From contig CAVUKH010000002.1 of the NCBI GenBank assembly GCA_963742035.1, positions 434,001-498,000 on the forward strand: a DNA stretch of 64,000 nucleotides, written 5' to 3'. Under the pieces are notes generated by a model, which did no database searches, was not told the origin of the DNA, and saw nothing but the letters and a program-made list of their open reading frames with translations. The position numbers were made by a program, and so were the translations under genes. This document shows, one piece after another, positions 48,727-57,724 of this stretch (position 1 is the first letter of the stretch; each line of letters begins with the position of its first letter). This DNA is from Bog-473 sp963742035 (GTDB lineage: Bacteria; Actinomycetota; Acidimicrobiia; Acidimicrobiales; RAAP-2).

Positions 48727-50895
48727 TCAGCCCGGTGCGGCCTCTTCCGCCAAACCGAGCACGTCGAGCAGGAAGGCGTAGACCAGGGCCTCTTCCTTCC
48801 AGGCTTCGTAGCGGCCCGACGGCCCGCCGTGGCCGGCGCCCAGCTCGGTCTTGAGGAGCACCCTGGTCGTGGGTGACTCCGCCCGCAGCTTGGCCACCCA
48901 TTTGGCCGGCTCCCAGTAGGCCACCCGGGGGTCGTTGAGACCGGCGGTGACGAAAAGATCCGGATACGTGCGCACGGAGCCGTCCGGATTCTGTCCCGTG
49001 ACGTTGTCATAAGGCGAGTAGGTGAGCATGCGACGGTACGCCGACTCGTCGGCCAGGGGATTCCCCCACTCCTCCCACTCGCCGACGGTCAGGGGCAGCT
49101 CGTCGTCGAGCATGGTGGTCACACAGTCGACGAAGGGCACTTCGGCCACGAGGGCCCGGAAGAGATCGGGCGCCTGGTTCGCCACGGCTCCTATGAGGAG
49201 CCCGCCGGCGGAGGCACCCCGGCCGACCAGCCCCCCCGGGAGGGCGATGCCCGCGTCGAGCACATGGCGCCCGCAGGCGATGAAGTCGGAGAAGGTGTTC
49301 TCCTTGTGCTCCATCCGCCCGTCCTCGTACCAGGCCCGGCCCATCTCCCCGCCCCCGCGCACGTGCGCGATGGCGAAGGCGACACCGCGGTCGTAGAGGG
49401 AGAGACGGTGCGGTGAAAAGGACGGGTCGATGCTCATTTCGTAGGCGCCATAGCCGTAGAGGACCATCGGGGCCGGCAGTTGCAGGTCCTTGCGGTGGAC
49501 CACGGAGAGCGGGACGCGCGTCCCGTCGGGGGCGACGGCCCATTCGCGATAGGTGGTGTAGCGACCCGGGTCGAAGTCGCCCAGCACCGGCTCCTGTTTG
49601 AGCAACGTCTCCTCGCGGTCGTCCAGCGAGATCTGCAGGACGCTCGAGGGTGTCACCAGCGACATGCGCCCGGTGCGCAACGCGGGGGCGTCGGGCTCCG
49701 GGTTGGCCCCGAGCCAGGTGGAGGCCGGGCTCTCGATGGAGGGCACGATCCAGCCGCCCTGCAGCAGGTCGTCGGCGAAGGGGTCCTCTCCGGCCGGCAG
49801 CGGGAGGACGTGGACCTGGGTCTGGGCCTCGGCGCGCTCGCTCAGCACCAGGGCGCGGCCGAAGGCGTCGACGTCCTCAATGCGCGTGCCGGGCCGGTGC
49901 GGGATGACCTCGCGCCAGGTGGCCGACCCGGGGGGGCCACGCAGAGCGTCGCCGTCGGGAGCGGCGAGCACCCGGAAGTCCAGGGCCTCGTCGTTGGTCA
50001 GCACCAGGAACCAGCCCCCACCGCCTGCCGCGGGGGTGAGGTGGTCGACGGCGTACTCCACGCCCTCGTGGCGCGGGAGGACGACGCGGGGCTCGGCCAG
50101 CGGGTCGTCCGACGGGATGGCCAGCCATTCTGTCGTGTTGGTGCTGTGTAAGCCGACCAGCACCCACGCCGTGTCCCGGGTGGAGCCGGTCCCGAGCGAG
50201 AAGCGCCGGTCGGCCTCCTCGAGCACGAGTACATCGCCGGCCGGGTCGGTGCCGATCTCATGGCGCCAGAGCTGGAAGGGTCGCTGGGCCTCGTCCATGC
50301 GGACGTAGAACACGTAATCTGCCGCCGCGGACCAGGCCAGGCCGTACGCCGTCCCGGGCACCGACTCGGGTGCGGCCGCGATGCCGGCCTCCAGCGGCCG
50401 GAACTGCAGCTCGTACTTCTCGTCGCCGCGCAGATCGGTCGAGTAGGCGAGCCAGCGATGGTCGTGGCTGACGGCAGCGCTCCCGACGGCGAAGTAGTCC
50501 GAGCCCTCGGCCAGCACGTTCTCGTCGAGCAGGATCTCCTCTTCCTCGCCGGGCTCCCCGGCCGGCGGGAGTTCCTGCGGGCCGCGGGCGGGGCGCCGGC
50601 AGTGGATGCCGTAGTCCTTCCCCTCCTCGGTGCGCGAGTAGTACCACCACGGTCCCCGCCGGGTGGGCACCGACATGTCGGTTTCTTTGATCCGGGCCTT
50701 CATCTCCTCGAAGAGCCCGCTGCGAAGGGCAGCGAGTGGGGCCGTCGCTTCTTCGGTGTAGGCGTTCTCGGCTTCGAGGTAGGCGAGGACTGCCGGGTCC
50801 TCACGCTGGCGGAGCCAGAACCAGGGGTCCTCGCGATCGTCGCCGTGAGCCGAAATGAGGTGCGGGTGCCGGGGGGCGTCGGGAGGGGTGGCCAT
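48727..50895 (-). CDS. ptrB: S9-family oligopeptidase (protease II type)
   Basis: A 722-residue cytosolic serine peptidase cutting short peptides after basic residues. The N-terminal HGDDREDPWFWLRQREDP and seven-blade propeller precede the catalytic domain, where the Ser is in VGRGASAGGLLIGAV, the Asp in AGLNDPRVAYWEP and the His in ELGAGHGGPSGR. VLYGYGAYEMSIDPSFSP is a protease II signature. The ATG at 50895 is preferred because CAGAGT lies 7 nt upstream; nine codons more are possible. Divergent from sufB. Confidence 0.93.
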   Translation of the reverse strand: MATPPDAPRHPHLISAHGDDREDPWFWLRQREDPAVLAYLEAENAYTEEATAPLAALRSGLFEEMKARIKETDMSVPTRRGPWWYYSRTEEGKDYGIHCRRPARGPQELPPAGEPGEEEEILLDENVLAEGSDYFAVGSAAVSHDHRWLAYSTDLRGDEKYELQFRPLEAGIAAAPESVPGTAYGLAWSAAADYVFYVRMDEAQRPFQLWRHEIGTDPAGDVLVLEEADRRFSLGTGSTRDTAWVLVGLHSTNTTEWLAIPSDDPLAEPRVVLPRHEGVEYAVDHLTPAAGGGGWFLVLTNDEALDFRVLAAPDGDALRGPPGSATWREVIPHRPGTRIEDVDAFGRALVLSERAEAQTQVHVLPLPAGEDPFADDLLQGGWIVPSIESPASTWLGANPEPDAPALRTGRMSLVTPSSVLQISLDDREETLLKQEPVLGDFDPGRYTTYREWAVAPDGTRVPLSVVHRKDLQLPAPMVLYGYGAYEMSIDPSFSPHRLSLYDRGVAFAIAHVRGGGEMGRAWYEDGRMEHKENTFSDFIACGRHVLDAGIALPGGLVGRGASAGGLLIGAVANQAPDLFRALVAEVPFVDCVTTMLDDELPLTVGEWEEWGNPLADESAYRRMLTYSPYDNVTGQNPDGSVRTYPDLFVTAGLNDPRVAYWEPAKWVAKLRAESPTTRVLLKTELGAGHGGPSGRYEAWKEEALVYAFLLDVLGLAEEAAPG

Positions 50896-50902
50896 AGGAT
50901 TG

Positions 50903-50908
50903 ACTCTG
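50903..50908 (-). promoter_or_regulatory. -10-like hexamer CAGAGT (leaderless)
   Basis: CAGAGT on the minus strand ends 7 nt before the ATG at 50895 of the oligopeptidase. Confidence 0.35.
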
Positions 50909-50968
50909 CCACGCCTGGCCACACCCGGGTGCCACCCGGATGGCGTTTCAGCTGGCCCGGGTAGTTGT

Positions 50969-50994
50969 TACTATCTCCATAGGGGAAATTCCCC
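50969..50994 (+). promoter_or_regulatory. sufB promoter with palindrome at the transcription start
   Basis: TACTAT (50969-50974) is a good -10. GGGGAA-A-TTCCCC (50982-50994), a perfect 13-bp palindrome, begins about where transcription would start, 26 bp before the sufB ATG. It could be a repressor site for iron-sulfur status. No regulator gene (sufR type) is present nearby. Confidence 0.5.
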
Positions 50995-51019
50995 CGTTTC
51001 CTCCGACTTCAGGAGCCCC

Positions 51020-52420
51020 ATGGCCACCACGGATCTCGACCTCGGGCGGTACCAGCTCGGGTGGAGCGACGCCGAGGACTACGTCTTCAAGCCCAAGAAG
51101 GGCCTGAACGAGTCGATCGTGCGCGAGATGTCGGAGATGAAGAAGGAGCCACAGTGGATGCGCGACTTCCGGCTGCGCGCCCTCAAGCACTTCGAGCGCA
51201 AGCCGATGGCGCCGTGGTTCGCCACACAGATGCCGAACCTCGACTTCGACGACATCTTCTATTACATCAAGCCCACCGGCGGGCAGGTGGACAAGTGGGA
51301 AGACCTGCCCGACGCCATCAAGAACACGTACGAGAAGCTCGGGATCCCCGAAGCTGAGCGCAAGTACCTCTCCGGCGTCACCGCGCAGTACGAGTCCGAA
51401 GTCGTGTTCCACCGCAACCGGGAGGACCTGGAGCAGCAGGGTGTCTTCTTCTGCGACATGGACACGGCAGTGCGGGAGTACCCCGACATCGTGCGCAAGT
51501 GGTTCGGCAAAATCATCCCGCCCAACGACAACAAGTTCGCCGCCCTCAACTCGGCCGTGTGGTCGGGTGGTTCCTTCATTTACGTCCCGCCGGGCGTGAA
51601 GGTGGAGATGCCGCTGCAGGCGTACTTCCGGATCAACGCCGAGAACATGGGCCAGTTCGAGCGCACGCTGATCATCGCCGACGAAGGCTCTCAGGTGCAC
51701 TACATCGAGGGCTGCTCGGCTCCGGTGTACTCGACGGACTCGCTGCACTCCGCCGTGGTCGAGCTCGTCGCCCTGCCGGGATCCCGCATCACGTACACGA
51801 CCATCCAGAACTGGTCGACCAACGTCTACAACCTGGTGACGAAGCGGGCTCGGGCCGAGGCCGAGGCGCACGTCGAATGGATCGACGGCAACATCGGGTC
51901 GCGGCTGACGATGAAGTACCCGTCGGTCTACCTGATGGGGCCCAAGGCGAGCGGCGAGGTGCTCTCCGTCGCCTACGCCGGGGCGGGCCAGCACCAGGAC
52001 GCCGGGGCCAAGATGTACCACATCGCTCCGGAGACGTCCTCGACGATCGTGTCCAAGTCCATCTCCAAGGATGGGGGCATCACCACCTACCGGGGCAAGG
52101 TCCACGTGGACCCCGACGCCCGGGGCGCCAAGTCGTTCGTGCGCTGTGATGCGCTGCTGCTCGACGACGAGTCGATCTCCGAGACCAAGCCCTACATGGA
52201 GGTCGGCGAGCGCGACGCCCGCATCGGCCACGAGGCCACCGTCTCGAAGGTCGGTGACGACCAGCTCTTCTATCTGATGAGCCGGGGGTTGTCCGAGGGG
52301 CAGGCCATGAGCATGATCGTCAACGGTTTCATTGAGCCGGTGACCCGGACGCTGCCCATGGAGTACGCGGTGGAGTGGAGTCGTCTCATTGAGCTGCAGA
52401 TGGAAGGCTCGGTCGGCTGA
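51020..52420 (+). CDS. sufB: Fe-S cluster assembly scaffold SufB
   Basis: A 466-residue SufB, the scaffold on which Fe-S clusters are built with SufC and SufD. Signatures include MRDFRLRALKHFERKPMAPW, SAVWSGGSFIYVPPGVKVEM, YIEGCSAPVYSTDSLHSAVV (with the conserved Cys) and SRGLSEGQAMSMIVNGFIEP. AGGAG precedes the ATG. Unlike most actinobacterial operons it is separated from sufD by two other genes, one on the opposite strand. Confidence 0.96.
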   Translation: MATTDLDLGRYQLGWSDAEDYVFKPKKGLNESIVREMSEMKKEPQWMRDFRLRALKHFERKPMAPWFATQMPNLDFDDIFYYIKPTGGQVDKWEDLPDAIKNTYEKLGIPEAERKYLSGVTAQYESEVVFHRNREDLEQQGVFFCDMDTAVREYPDIVRKWFGKIIPPNDNKFAALNSAVWSGGSFIYVPPGVKVEMPLQAYFRINAENMGQFERTLIIADEGSQVHYIEGCSAPVYSTDSLHSAVVELVALPGSRITYTTIQNWSTNVYNLVTKRARAEAEAHVEWIDGNIGSRLTMKYPSVYLMGPKASGEVLSVAYAGAGQHQDAGAKMYHIAPETSSTIVSKSISKDGGITTYRGKVHVDPDARGAKSFVRCDALLLDDESISETKPYMEVGERDARIGHEATVSKVGDDQLFYLMSRGLSEGQAMSMIVNGFIEPVTRTLPMEYAVEWSRLIELQMEGSVG

Positions 52421-52501
52421 CCGCCTGCCCCGGCCTTCCCGTGTGCTCCGGCAACCCCGCCTGCCGCGGCAACCCCACCTGCAGCGTGGCACCATAGAAC
52501 G

Positions 52502-52846
52502 ATGCCGATGCGGGAGGAGTGCACGCACTTTCAGAGCCGGACCTATGCCTCCGGCGAGGCGGCCCGCTTCTGCGTGCTCGATCTGGCCCCCGAGGCACCG
52601 TGGCGCTGCCCCGACAATTGCCCCTCGTACCACCGTCGAATGGCTGACGTGGGCTGGGTCCACGGGAGCCTCGTGGAGCCGGCCCTCGAGGAAGAGCCGG
52701 GCGCAGGTGGTGGGGATGTGGCCGAGCTGTTGGTCTCGGCCGAGGACATCGTGAACGAGGTGGCACCCGATGTGCTCGAGTCCGTGCGGGCAGAGGACGC
52801 ACGCCGGGAGCGCTCTACCAACCGCTGGTGGCGCCGCAGGCGTTGA
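52502..52846 (+). CDS. small four-cysteine protein next to sufB
   Basis: A 114-residue protein with Cys at 7, 24, 36 and 40 (EECTHFQSR, RFCVLDL, WRCPDNCPSYH), a spacing that could bind zinc or an Fe-S cluster. The rest is acidic and ends in a basic tail (RSTNRWWRRRR). ATG 52508 is an alternative start. It lies 81 nt after sufB on the same strand, so co-expression and a role with Fe-S assembly are plausible but unproven. Confidence 0.7.
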   Translation: MPMREECTHFQSRTYASGEAARFCVLDLAPEAPWRCPDNCPSYHRRMADVGWVHGSLVEPALEEEPGAGGGDVAELLVSAEDIVNEVAPDVLESVRAEDARRERSTNRWWRRRR

Positions 52847-52882
52847 CGGCTTCGAGCGCCTCGGGTCGATCGGCGACCGCCC

Positions 52883-53734
52883 CTAGCGGCCCGTGAATTT
52901 CGGCGTGCGCTTCTCCATGAATGCGGTCACGGCTTCGGTCAGATCGTCCGAGGCCAGCATCCCTGCGTTCCAGGTCGCGACGTAGTCGAGGCCCTCGGCG
53001 ACCGTCCGACCCTCATTGGCCGCCAATACGGCCTTCGTGCCCTGGACGGCGATGGGGGAGTTGCTCGCGATCTCCACCGCCAGCGCCTGCGCCGCCTTGT
53101 GCACGGCCTCGACGTCGGCGACCACGTCGTTCACCAAACCGATCTCCCTGGCACGCTCCGCGCTGATGTCCTTGCCGGTGTACGCCAGCTCGGCCAGATG
53201 TCCGGCGTTGATGATGGCGGGCAGCCGCTGCAGGCTGCCCAGGTCGGCCACGATCGCCATCTTCGCCTCGCGCACCGAAAAGACCGCATCCGACGAGGCC
53301 ACCCGGATGTCACAGGCCGCGATGAGGTCGACCCCGCCGCCGATGCAGTAGCCGTGCACCGCCGCGATCACCGGCTTGGGGCACCGTGCCACGGCAGTGA
53401 TGGAGTCCTGCAGCCGGAGGACCTCGGTGCGCCCGCTGCGGGCCCGGGTCGCCATGGAGGGCCGATCGCCTCCGTGCTCGCCTCCTCCGCCGGTGAGCAT
53501 GCTCCCCATGGCCTTCAGGTCCAGGCCGACGGAGAAGTGCGGGCCCTGGGCGGCCACGACGACGACCCGCACCGTCGGATCGGCGGACAGCACCGCCATG
53601 GCCCTCGGCAGGTCCCGCCACAGGTCGACCCCCATGGCGTTGCGTGCCTCGGCCCGGTCCAGCCACAAGGTGGCAACGCCTTCGTCCCGCGTGATGCGCA
53701 GCACGGGTGACTCGAAATCCGCGATCTCTCCCAT
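52883..53734 (-). CDS. enoyl-CoA hydratase family protein, dienoyl-CoA isomerase type
   Basis: A 283-residue crotonase-fold enzyme. The oxyanion segments are FSVGLDLKAMGSM and VHGYCIGGGVDLIAACD. REAKMAIVADLGSLQRLPAI places Glu and Asp as in Delta3,5-Delta2,4-dienoyl-CoA isomerase, so it may shift double bonds of polyunsaturated acyl-CoA. It is inserted on the opposite strand between sufB and sufD. TAGCCT lies 7 nt before the ATG. Confidence 0.9.
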   Translation of the reverse strand: MGEIADFESPVLRITRDEGVATLWLDRAEARNAMGVDLWRDLPRAMAVLSADPTVRVVVVAAQGPHFSVGLDLKAMGSMLTGGGGEHGGDRPSMATRARSGRTEVLRLQDSITAVARCPKPVIAAVHGYCIGGGVDLIAACDIRVASSDAVFSVREAKMAIVADLGSLQRLPAIINAGHLAELAYTGKDISAERAREIGLVNDVVADVEAVHKAAQALAVEIASNSPIAVQGTKAVLAANEGRTVAEGLDYVATWNAGMLASDDLTEAVTAFMEKRTPKFTGR

Positions 53735-53741
53735 GTCGTGA

Positions 53742-53747
53742 AGGCTA
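53742..53747 (-). promoter_or_regulatory. -10-like hexamer TAGCCT (leaderless)
   Basis: TAGCCT on the minus strand ends 7 nt before the ATG at 53734. Confidence 0.4.
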
Positions 53748-53825
53748 ATCCGCCAGGTAGGGAGGCCGGTGGGGTGCCACTAGAGTGCATGGGCCACATC
53801 GGCGATCCCGAAAGAGGACCTGACC

Positions 53826-55112
53826 CTGCAGACCTTCACCGCTGAGGCTTCCGCGGCCCTGGAAGGACCGGCGTGGCTCCGCGAGCGACGGGCCGCCGGA
53901 TACGAGGCGCTGGTCTCGTGCCCGCTGCCCTCCGAGAGCGAAGAGGTCTGGCGGTACACGCCCATCAACAACCTGGTCCTGGACGAATTCGCGCCGCCGG
54001 CGCAAGGCGGGCCCGCCCCGGCGGGCGACCAGCTGCTGGCTGCTCTCACGACAGCGCTGGGCCCGCTGACCGGGAGCGTGCTGGTGCACAACGGACGGGC
54101 CAGCGTCTTCACCGTGGGAGCCGACACGGGCGTGTCGTTCGGTCGGGCCGAGGACGTGCCCGGCTCGTCCGACATGTTGGGGTCGGTGCAGCAGGGCGGG
54201 GACGCCTTGGTACGCCTCAGCGACGCATTCGCTCCCGACCCCGTCTTCGTCGATGTGCCCGCCGGAGTCCGGCTGGACGCGCCCGTCCTCATCGTGCACT
54301 GGTGTGACAGCTCGTCCGCCTTCCCGCGCACGAGCGTGCGCGTCGGGGAGGACGCGACGCTGTCCCTCGTCGAGGTGTTTGCCGGTGCCGAGGGTGCGGA
54401 TCGGAGCCTCGTCGTGCCGGTGACGGAGCTGGCCGCGGCGGGGGGCGCCGACCTCTCCTACGTCTCACTGCAGATCTTCGGAGGCGCCGCCTGGTCCATC
54501 GCGCGTCTGGCCGGACGCGGCGCGGCCAAGTCGACGCTGCGTACGTTCACCGTCGGCCTCGGTGCCTCCTACGACCGGGTACGGGCCGACGTCTCGGTCG
54601 AGGGGAGGGACGCCCGCAGCGAGATCCTCTCCGCTTATCTCGGCGACGGGACGCAGGTGCACGACGTCCGTACCCTCCAGGACCACGTGGCTCCACGCAC
54701 CACGAGCGAGCTGCTCTGCCAGGGCGCCGTTGCCGCGACGTCACGCTCGGTCTACAGCGGGCTCATCCGGGTCCACCGCGGAGCCGTGCGCAGCGATGCC
54801 CGCCAGACCAACCACAACCTCGTCCTCGACGAGGGGGCCCACGCCGACTCGGTGCCAAACCTCGACATTCTGGAGAACGACGTCCGGTGCTCTCACGCCT
54901 CGACAGTCGGGCCGGTGGACGAGGACCAGCGCTACTACATCGAATCGCGGGGCGTGGCGCCCGAAATGGCCGAGGGCCTGATCGTGCGTGGGTTCTTCGA
55001 TGCCATCATCGACCGATCACCCGTTCCAGAAGTGGTGCCGTTCCTGCAGCGCGAGGTGCACAATCGCCTTGACGTCGCGCTGGGCGGCCGAGCGCTGCCC
55101 GCCGGTGTCTGA
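53826..55112 (+). CDS. sufD: Fe-S cluster assembly protein SufD with non-canonical start
   Basis: A 428-residue SufD, partner of SufB and SufC. The N-terminal helix (QTFTAEASAALEGPAWLRER then EEVWRYTPINNL) and the C-terminal beta-helix (ARQTNHNLVLDEGAHADSVP, VGPVDEDQRYYIESRGVAP) are complete. The frame opens at the TAG of 53781 and contains no ATG, GTG or TTG until 54078, far inside the conserved part. CTG at 53826 lies 8 nt after AAAGAGG and is the best start; CTG 53820 is the alternative. It overlaps the Rieske gene by 8 nt. Confidence 0.9.
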   Translation: MQTFTAEASAALEGPAWLRERRAAGYEALVSCPLPSESEEVWRYTPINNLVLDEFAPPAQGGPAPAGDQLLAALTTALGPLTGSVLVHNGRASVFTVGADTGVSFGRAEDVPGSSDMLGSVQQGGDALVRLSDAFAPDPVFVDVPAGVRLDAPVLIVHWCDSSSAFPRTSVRVGEDATLSLVEVFAGAEGADRSLVVPVTELAAAGGADLSYVSLQIFGGAAWSIARLAGRGAAKSTLRTFTVGLGASYDRVRADVSVEGRDARSEILSAYLGDGTQVHDVRTLQDHVAPRTTSELLCQGAVAATSRSVYSGLIRVHRGAVRSDARQTNHNLVLDEGAHADSVPNLDILENDVRCSHASTVGPVDEDQRYYIESRGVAPEMAEGLIVRGFFDAIIDRSPVPEVVPFLQREVHNRLDVALGGRALPAGV

Positions 55113-55422
55113 GACGGTGGCGCTGTGCGCGCCCGACGACCTGGCTTCCGGCGAGGCGCGGCGCTTCGACGTGCCCGGCCACCGCATCGCGCTCGTGCGC
55201 ATCGACGACGCCTTCTATGCGGTCGATGACGAGTGCAGCCACGAGGACTACTCGCTCTCCGAAGGCGAAGTCTGGGCCGAGGAGTGCCAGATCGAGTGCC
55301 CTCGCCACGGCAGCACCTTCGACCTCCTGACCGGTGCGCCCTGCTCGCTGCCGGCAACGCAGCCAGTCGCCGTCTACGAGGTACAGGTGGAGGGTGGCGT
55401 CGTCGCCGTGGTGCTCCCGTGA
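55105..55422 (+). CDS. Rieske 2Fe-2S protein of the SUF operon
   Basis: A 105-residue Rieske ferredoxin, the type annotated as a non-heme oxygenase ferredoxin subunit inside actinobacterial suf operons. The cluster ligands are Cys44-x-His46 (DECSHEDYS) and Cys65-x2-His68 (IECPRHGSTFD). It probably donates electrons during cluster assembly or to an oxygenase. The GTG at 55105 overlaps sufD, and its stop overlaps sufC (GTGA), so sufD-Rieske-sufC is tightly coupled. Confidence 0.92.
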   Translation: MSETVALCAPDDLASGEARRFDVPGHRIALVRIDDAFYAVDDECSHEDYSLSEGEVWAEECQIECPRHGSTFDLLTGAPCSLPATQPVAVYEVQVEGGVVAVVLP

Positions 55423-56180
55423 CCGCCCAGCACGTGTTCGAGGTGCGGGACCTGCACGCCACGGCTGGTGGCAAGGAGGTCCTGCACGGGATCGACCTCA
55501 CGGTGCGCAGTGGCGAGGTGCACGTGATCATGGGTCCCAACGGCTCCGGAAAGAGCACGTTGGCCCATGCCCTCATGGGCCGTCCTGGCACCGAGGTGAC
55601 TGCGGGCTCCATCACGATGGACGGGCAGGAGCTGACCGGCCTGCCGGCCTGGGAGCGCGCCCGTGCCGGGCTCTTCCTCGCCCTGCAGCATCCGGTCGAG
55701 GTCCCCGGCGTGGGCCTCCATTCGTTGCTGGCCGCCGCGGCAGCGAGCGGGTTCGTCGAGGCCCTGGGTCCTGAGCCGTCGGCCACCCTGGACGAACGCA
55801 TGCGGGAGGAAGCCAAGGCAGTGGGGCTCGATGCTCGCCTTTTGCGACGGGCCCTCAACGTCGACCTCTCGGGCGGTGAACGGAAGCGCACCGAAATGGT
55901 CCAATTGGGGGTCATTCGCCCCGCCGTGTGCATCCTCGACGAGGTGGACTCCGGCCTCGATGTCGACGCGCTCGGCGAGGTGGCGCGCCGGTTGCAGCAC
56001 GCCACCACACAGTGGGGCGTGGGCCTGTTGGCCATCACGCACTTCAATCGCTTCCTGGTACAGCTCGAGGCGGATGTCGTGCATGTGCTCGTCGACGGCC
56101 GCATTGTGGCCACGGGCGATGCAGCCCTGGCGCTGGAACTCGAGGAGACCGGATACGCCGGATATCAGGAAAAGCGCTGA
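55419..56180 (+). CDS. sufC: SufC ATPase, copy 1 (sufD-linked)
   Basis: A 253-residue ABC-type ATPase that powers the SufB-SufD scaffold. Walker A is GPNGSGKST, the Q-loop LALQHPVEVPGVG, the signature LSGGERKRTE, Walker B VCILDEVDSGLD, and the H-loop ITHFNR: all intact. It is less canonical than the second SufC at 59505 (for example LQHP in place of FQYP). GTG start overlapping the Rieske stop. Two complete SufC genes near one another are unusual. Confidence 0.92.
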   Translation: MTAQHVFEVRDLHATAGGKEVLHGIDLTVRSGEVHVIMGPNGSGKSTLAHALMGRPGTEVTAGSITMDGQELTGLPAWERARAGLFLALQHPVEVPGVGLHSLLAAAAASGFVEALGPEPSATLDERMREEAKAVGLDARLLRRALNVDLSGGERKRTEMVQLGVIRPAVCILDEVDSGLDVDALGEVARRLQHATTQWGVGLLAITHFNRFLVQLEADVVHVLVDGRIVATGDAALALELEETGYAGYQEKR

Positions 56181-56247
56181 GGGCCTGCAGCAGACACGCG
56201 AGAACGGCCCCGCCAGCGCCTGCCGCCACCTACGCAACGGTGCTTGG

Positions 56248-56253
56248 TACCGT
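56248..56253 (+). promoter_or_regulatory. -10-like hexamer TACCGT (leaderless)
   Basis: TACCGT lies 8 nt before the ATG at 56262 of the LCP gene. Confidence 0.45.
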
Positions 56254-56261
56254 TCTTCTCC

Positions 56262-57644
56262 ATGGCGAACGGTCGTCCAACGGGCGACGAATCGGATCGC
56301 TCCCCCGAGAAGCGTCGCGGCAGGCATGCGAACCAGGAAGGTCTGGCCGCGCTCGGCCGACAGATGCGGGCCGGTCCCGATGACCAGAGCGTGGCGAACG
56401 AGTCCGGCCTCCGTGCACTCGGGGCCAAGATCGACTCCCAGGGGAGGAAGCCCAAGTCCAAGGTCCGGCGAAGCGGGAAGCCGAAGTGGAGCGTGGGCAA
56501 AAAGGTCGTGGTGTCGCTGTGCGCTCTGATCGTGCTCCTGGTGGCGATTGTGGGCGGTGGCTACGCCTACGTGTGGTACCGCTTCAACCAGATCAACAAG
56601 GTCCACATCAACGCCGAGGTGGCTGCGGCAAGCGGCGCGCCCTTCACCATTCTCGTCATCGGCTCGGATAGTCGTGTCGGCGAGTCGAGTCAGGCCTTCG
56701 GCTCGGCTTCCGTGGTGACCGGACAGCGCAGCGACGTCGTACAGCTGTGGCGGGTGACGCCGTCCACAAAGCAGATCCAGGTCCTGTCCATCCCCCGCGA
56801 CACCGTCGTCTCCATGCTGCCCCCGGACTCGGCCCAGTTCGGCACGTACAACCGCATCAACTCGTCCTACAACTCGGGTGCCGACCAGTTGGTCAAGACG
56901 ATCACGGCCAACTTCGGCATCCCCATCAATCACGTGGTGCAGGTCGACTTCGCCGGCTTCCAGAATGCGGTGAACGCCCTCGGGGGTATCTACCTCAACT
57001 TCCCGTACCCGGCCAAGGACTCCTACTCGGGCCTCGACATCACCACGCCCGGTTGCCAGTTATTGAACGGTGCGCAGGCCCTCGCCGTGGCCCGGGCCCG
57101 CCACTACGAGTACTACTCCAACGGGTATTGGCAGTACGACGGGACGAGCGATTTCGGCCGCATCCAACGCCAGGACGTGTTCCTCCGATCACTGATCACG
57201 GCGGCCAAGTCAAAGGTGAGCCCACTCACCGTGAACGCGTTCATCGGCTCCATCCACGAGGGCATCACCATCGATGACGGCTTCGGCATCAATGAGCTCA
57301 TCGGCCTGGCGCTCGACTACCACTCGTTCGATCCGTCCAACCTCAACGCGATGACCCTGCCGACTGAAGCGGCCAACGGGTTTGGTGACCTCGGTGATGT
57401 GTTGACGGTGCAACAACCCCAGGCGCAGGAGATGTTGGTGAACATCTTCGGGTCCGATCTGCAGTCGCCAACCAATCCACCTCCCAACGCCGAAGGCGAA
57501 GCCCTGCCTCCTCCGGTGGTGACGACGACCACAGCCCCGCCGGCCAGTCCGACGACGACCCCGAACCAATCGTCCCCGGGCGCCGCGACGACCATAACGA
57601 CGACCCCGCCACCCTTCAACCCGACGCCCTGCACACCGAGCTGA
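56262..57644 (+). CDS. LytR-CpsA-Psr (LCP) family cell-wall ligase
   Basis: A 460-residue protein that attaches polymers such as arabinogalactan or teichoic-type glycans to peptidoglycan. Residues 1-80 are a basic cytoplasmic part; one membrane segment lies at 82-104 (VVVSLCALIVLLVAIVGGGY). The LCP domain begins near 128: ILVIGSDSRVG, VQLWRVTPSTKQIQVLSIPR with the Arg-Asp motif, LNGAQALAVARARHYEYY and FGRIQRQDVFL. A Pro/Thr-rich tail (from about 415) ends the protein. ATG 56262 is supported by the TACCGT hexamer. Confidence 0.93.
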   Translation: MANGRPTGDESDRSPEKRRGRHANQEGLAALGRQMRAGPDDQSVANESGLRALGAKIDSQGRKPKSKVRRSGKPKWSVGKKVVVSLCALIVLLVAIVGGGYAYVWYRFNQINKVHINAEVAAASGAPFTILVIGSDSRVGESSQAFGSASVVTGQRSDVVQLWRVTPSTKQIQVLSIPRDTVVSMLPPDSAQFGTYNRINSSYNSGADQLVKTITANFGIPINHVVQVDFAGFQNAVNALGGIYLNFPYPAKDSYSGLDITTPGCQLLNGAQALAVARARHYEYYSNGYWQYDGTSDFGRIQRQDVFLRSLITAAKSKVSPLTVNAFIGSIHEGITIDDGFGINELIGLALDYHSFDPSNLNAMTLPTEAANGFGDLGDVLTVQQPQAQEMLVNIFGSDLQSPTNPPPNAEGEALPPPVVTTTTAPPASPTTTPNQSSPGAATTITTTPPPFNPTPCTPS

Positions 57645-57672
57645 TCAGCCGTGCCCGAAAGCGGGACTCCTC

Positions 57673-57696
57673 CGCCAACGCCAACGCCAACGCCAA
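57673..57696 (+). repeat. tandem CGCCAA repeat
   Basis: Four perfect copies of the 6-mer CGCCAA in the 80-bp gap between the convergent LCP and sufU genes, followed by CGACCT/CGACT units. Confidence 0.85.
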
Positions 57697-57724
57697 CCCC
57701 GCCTCGACCTCGACTCGACCTTGC

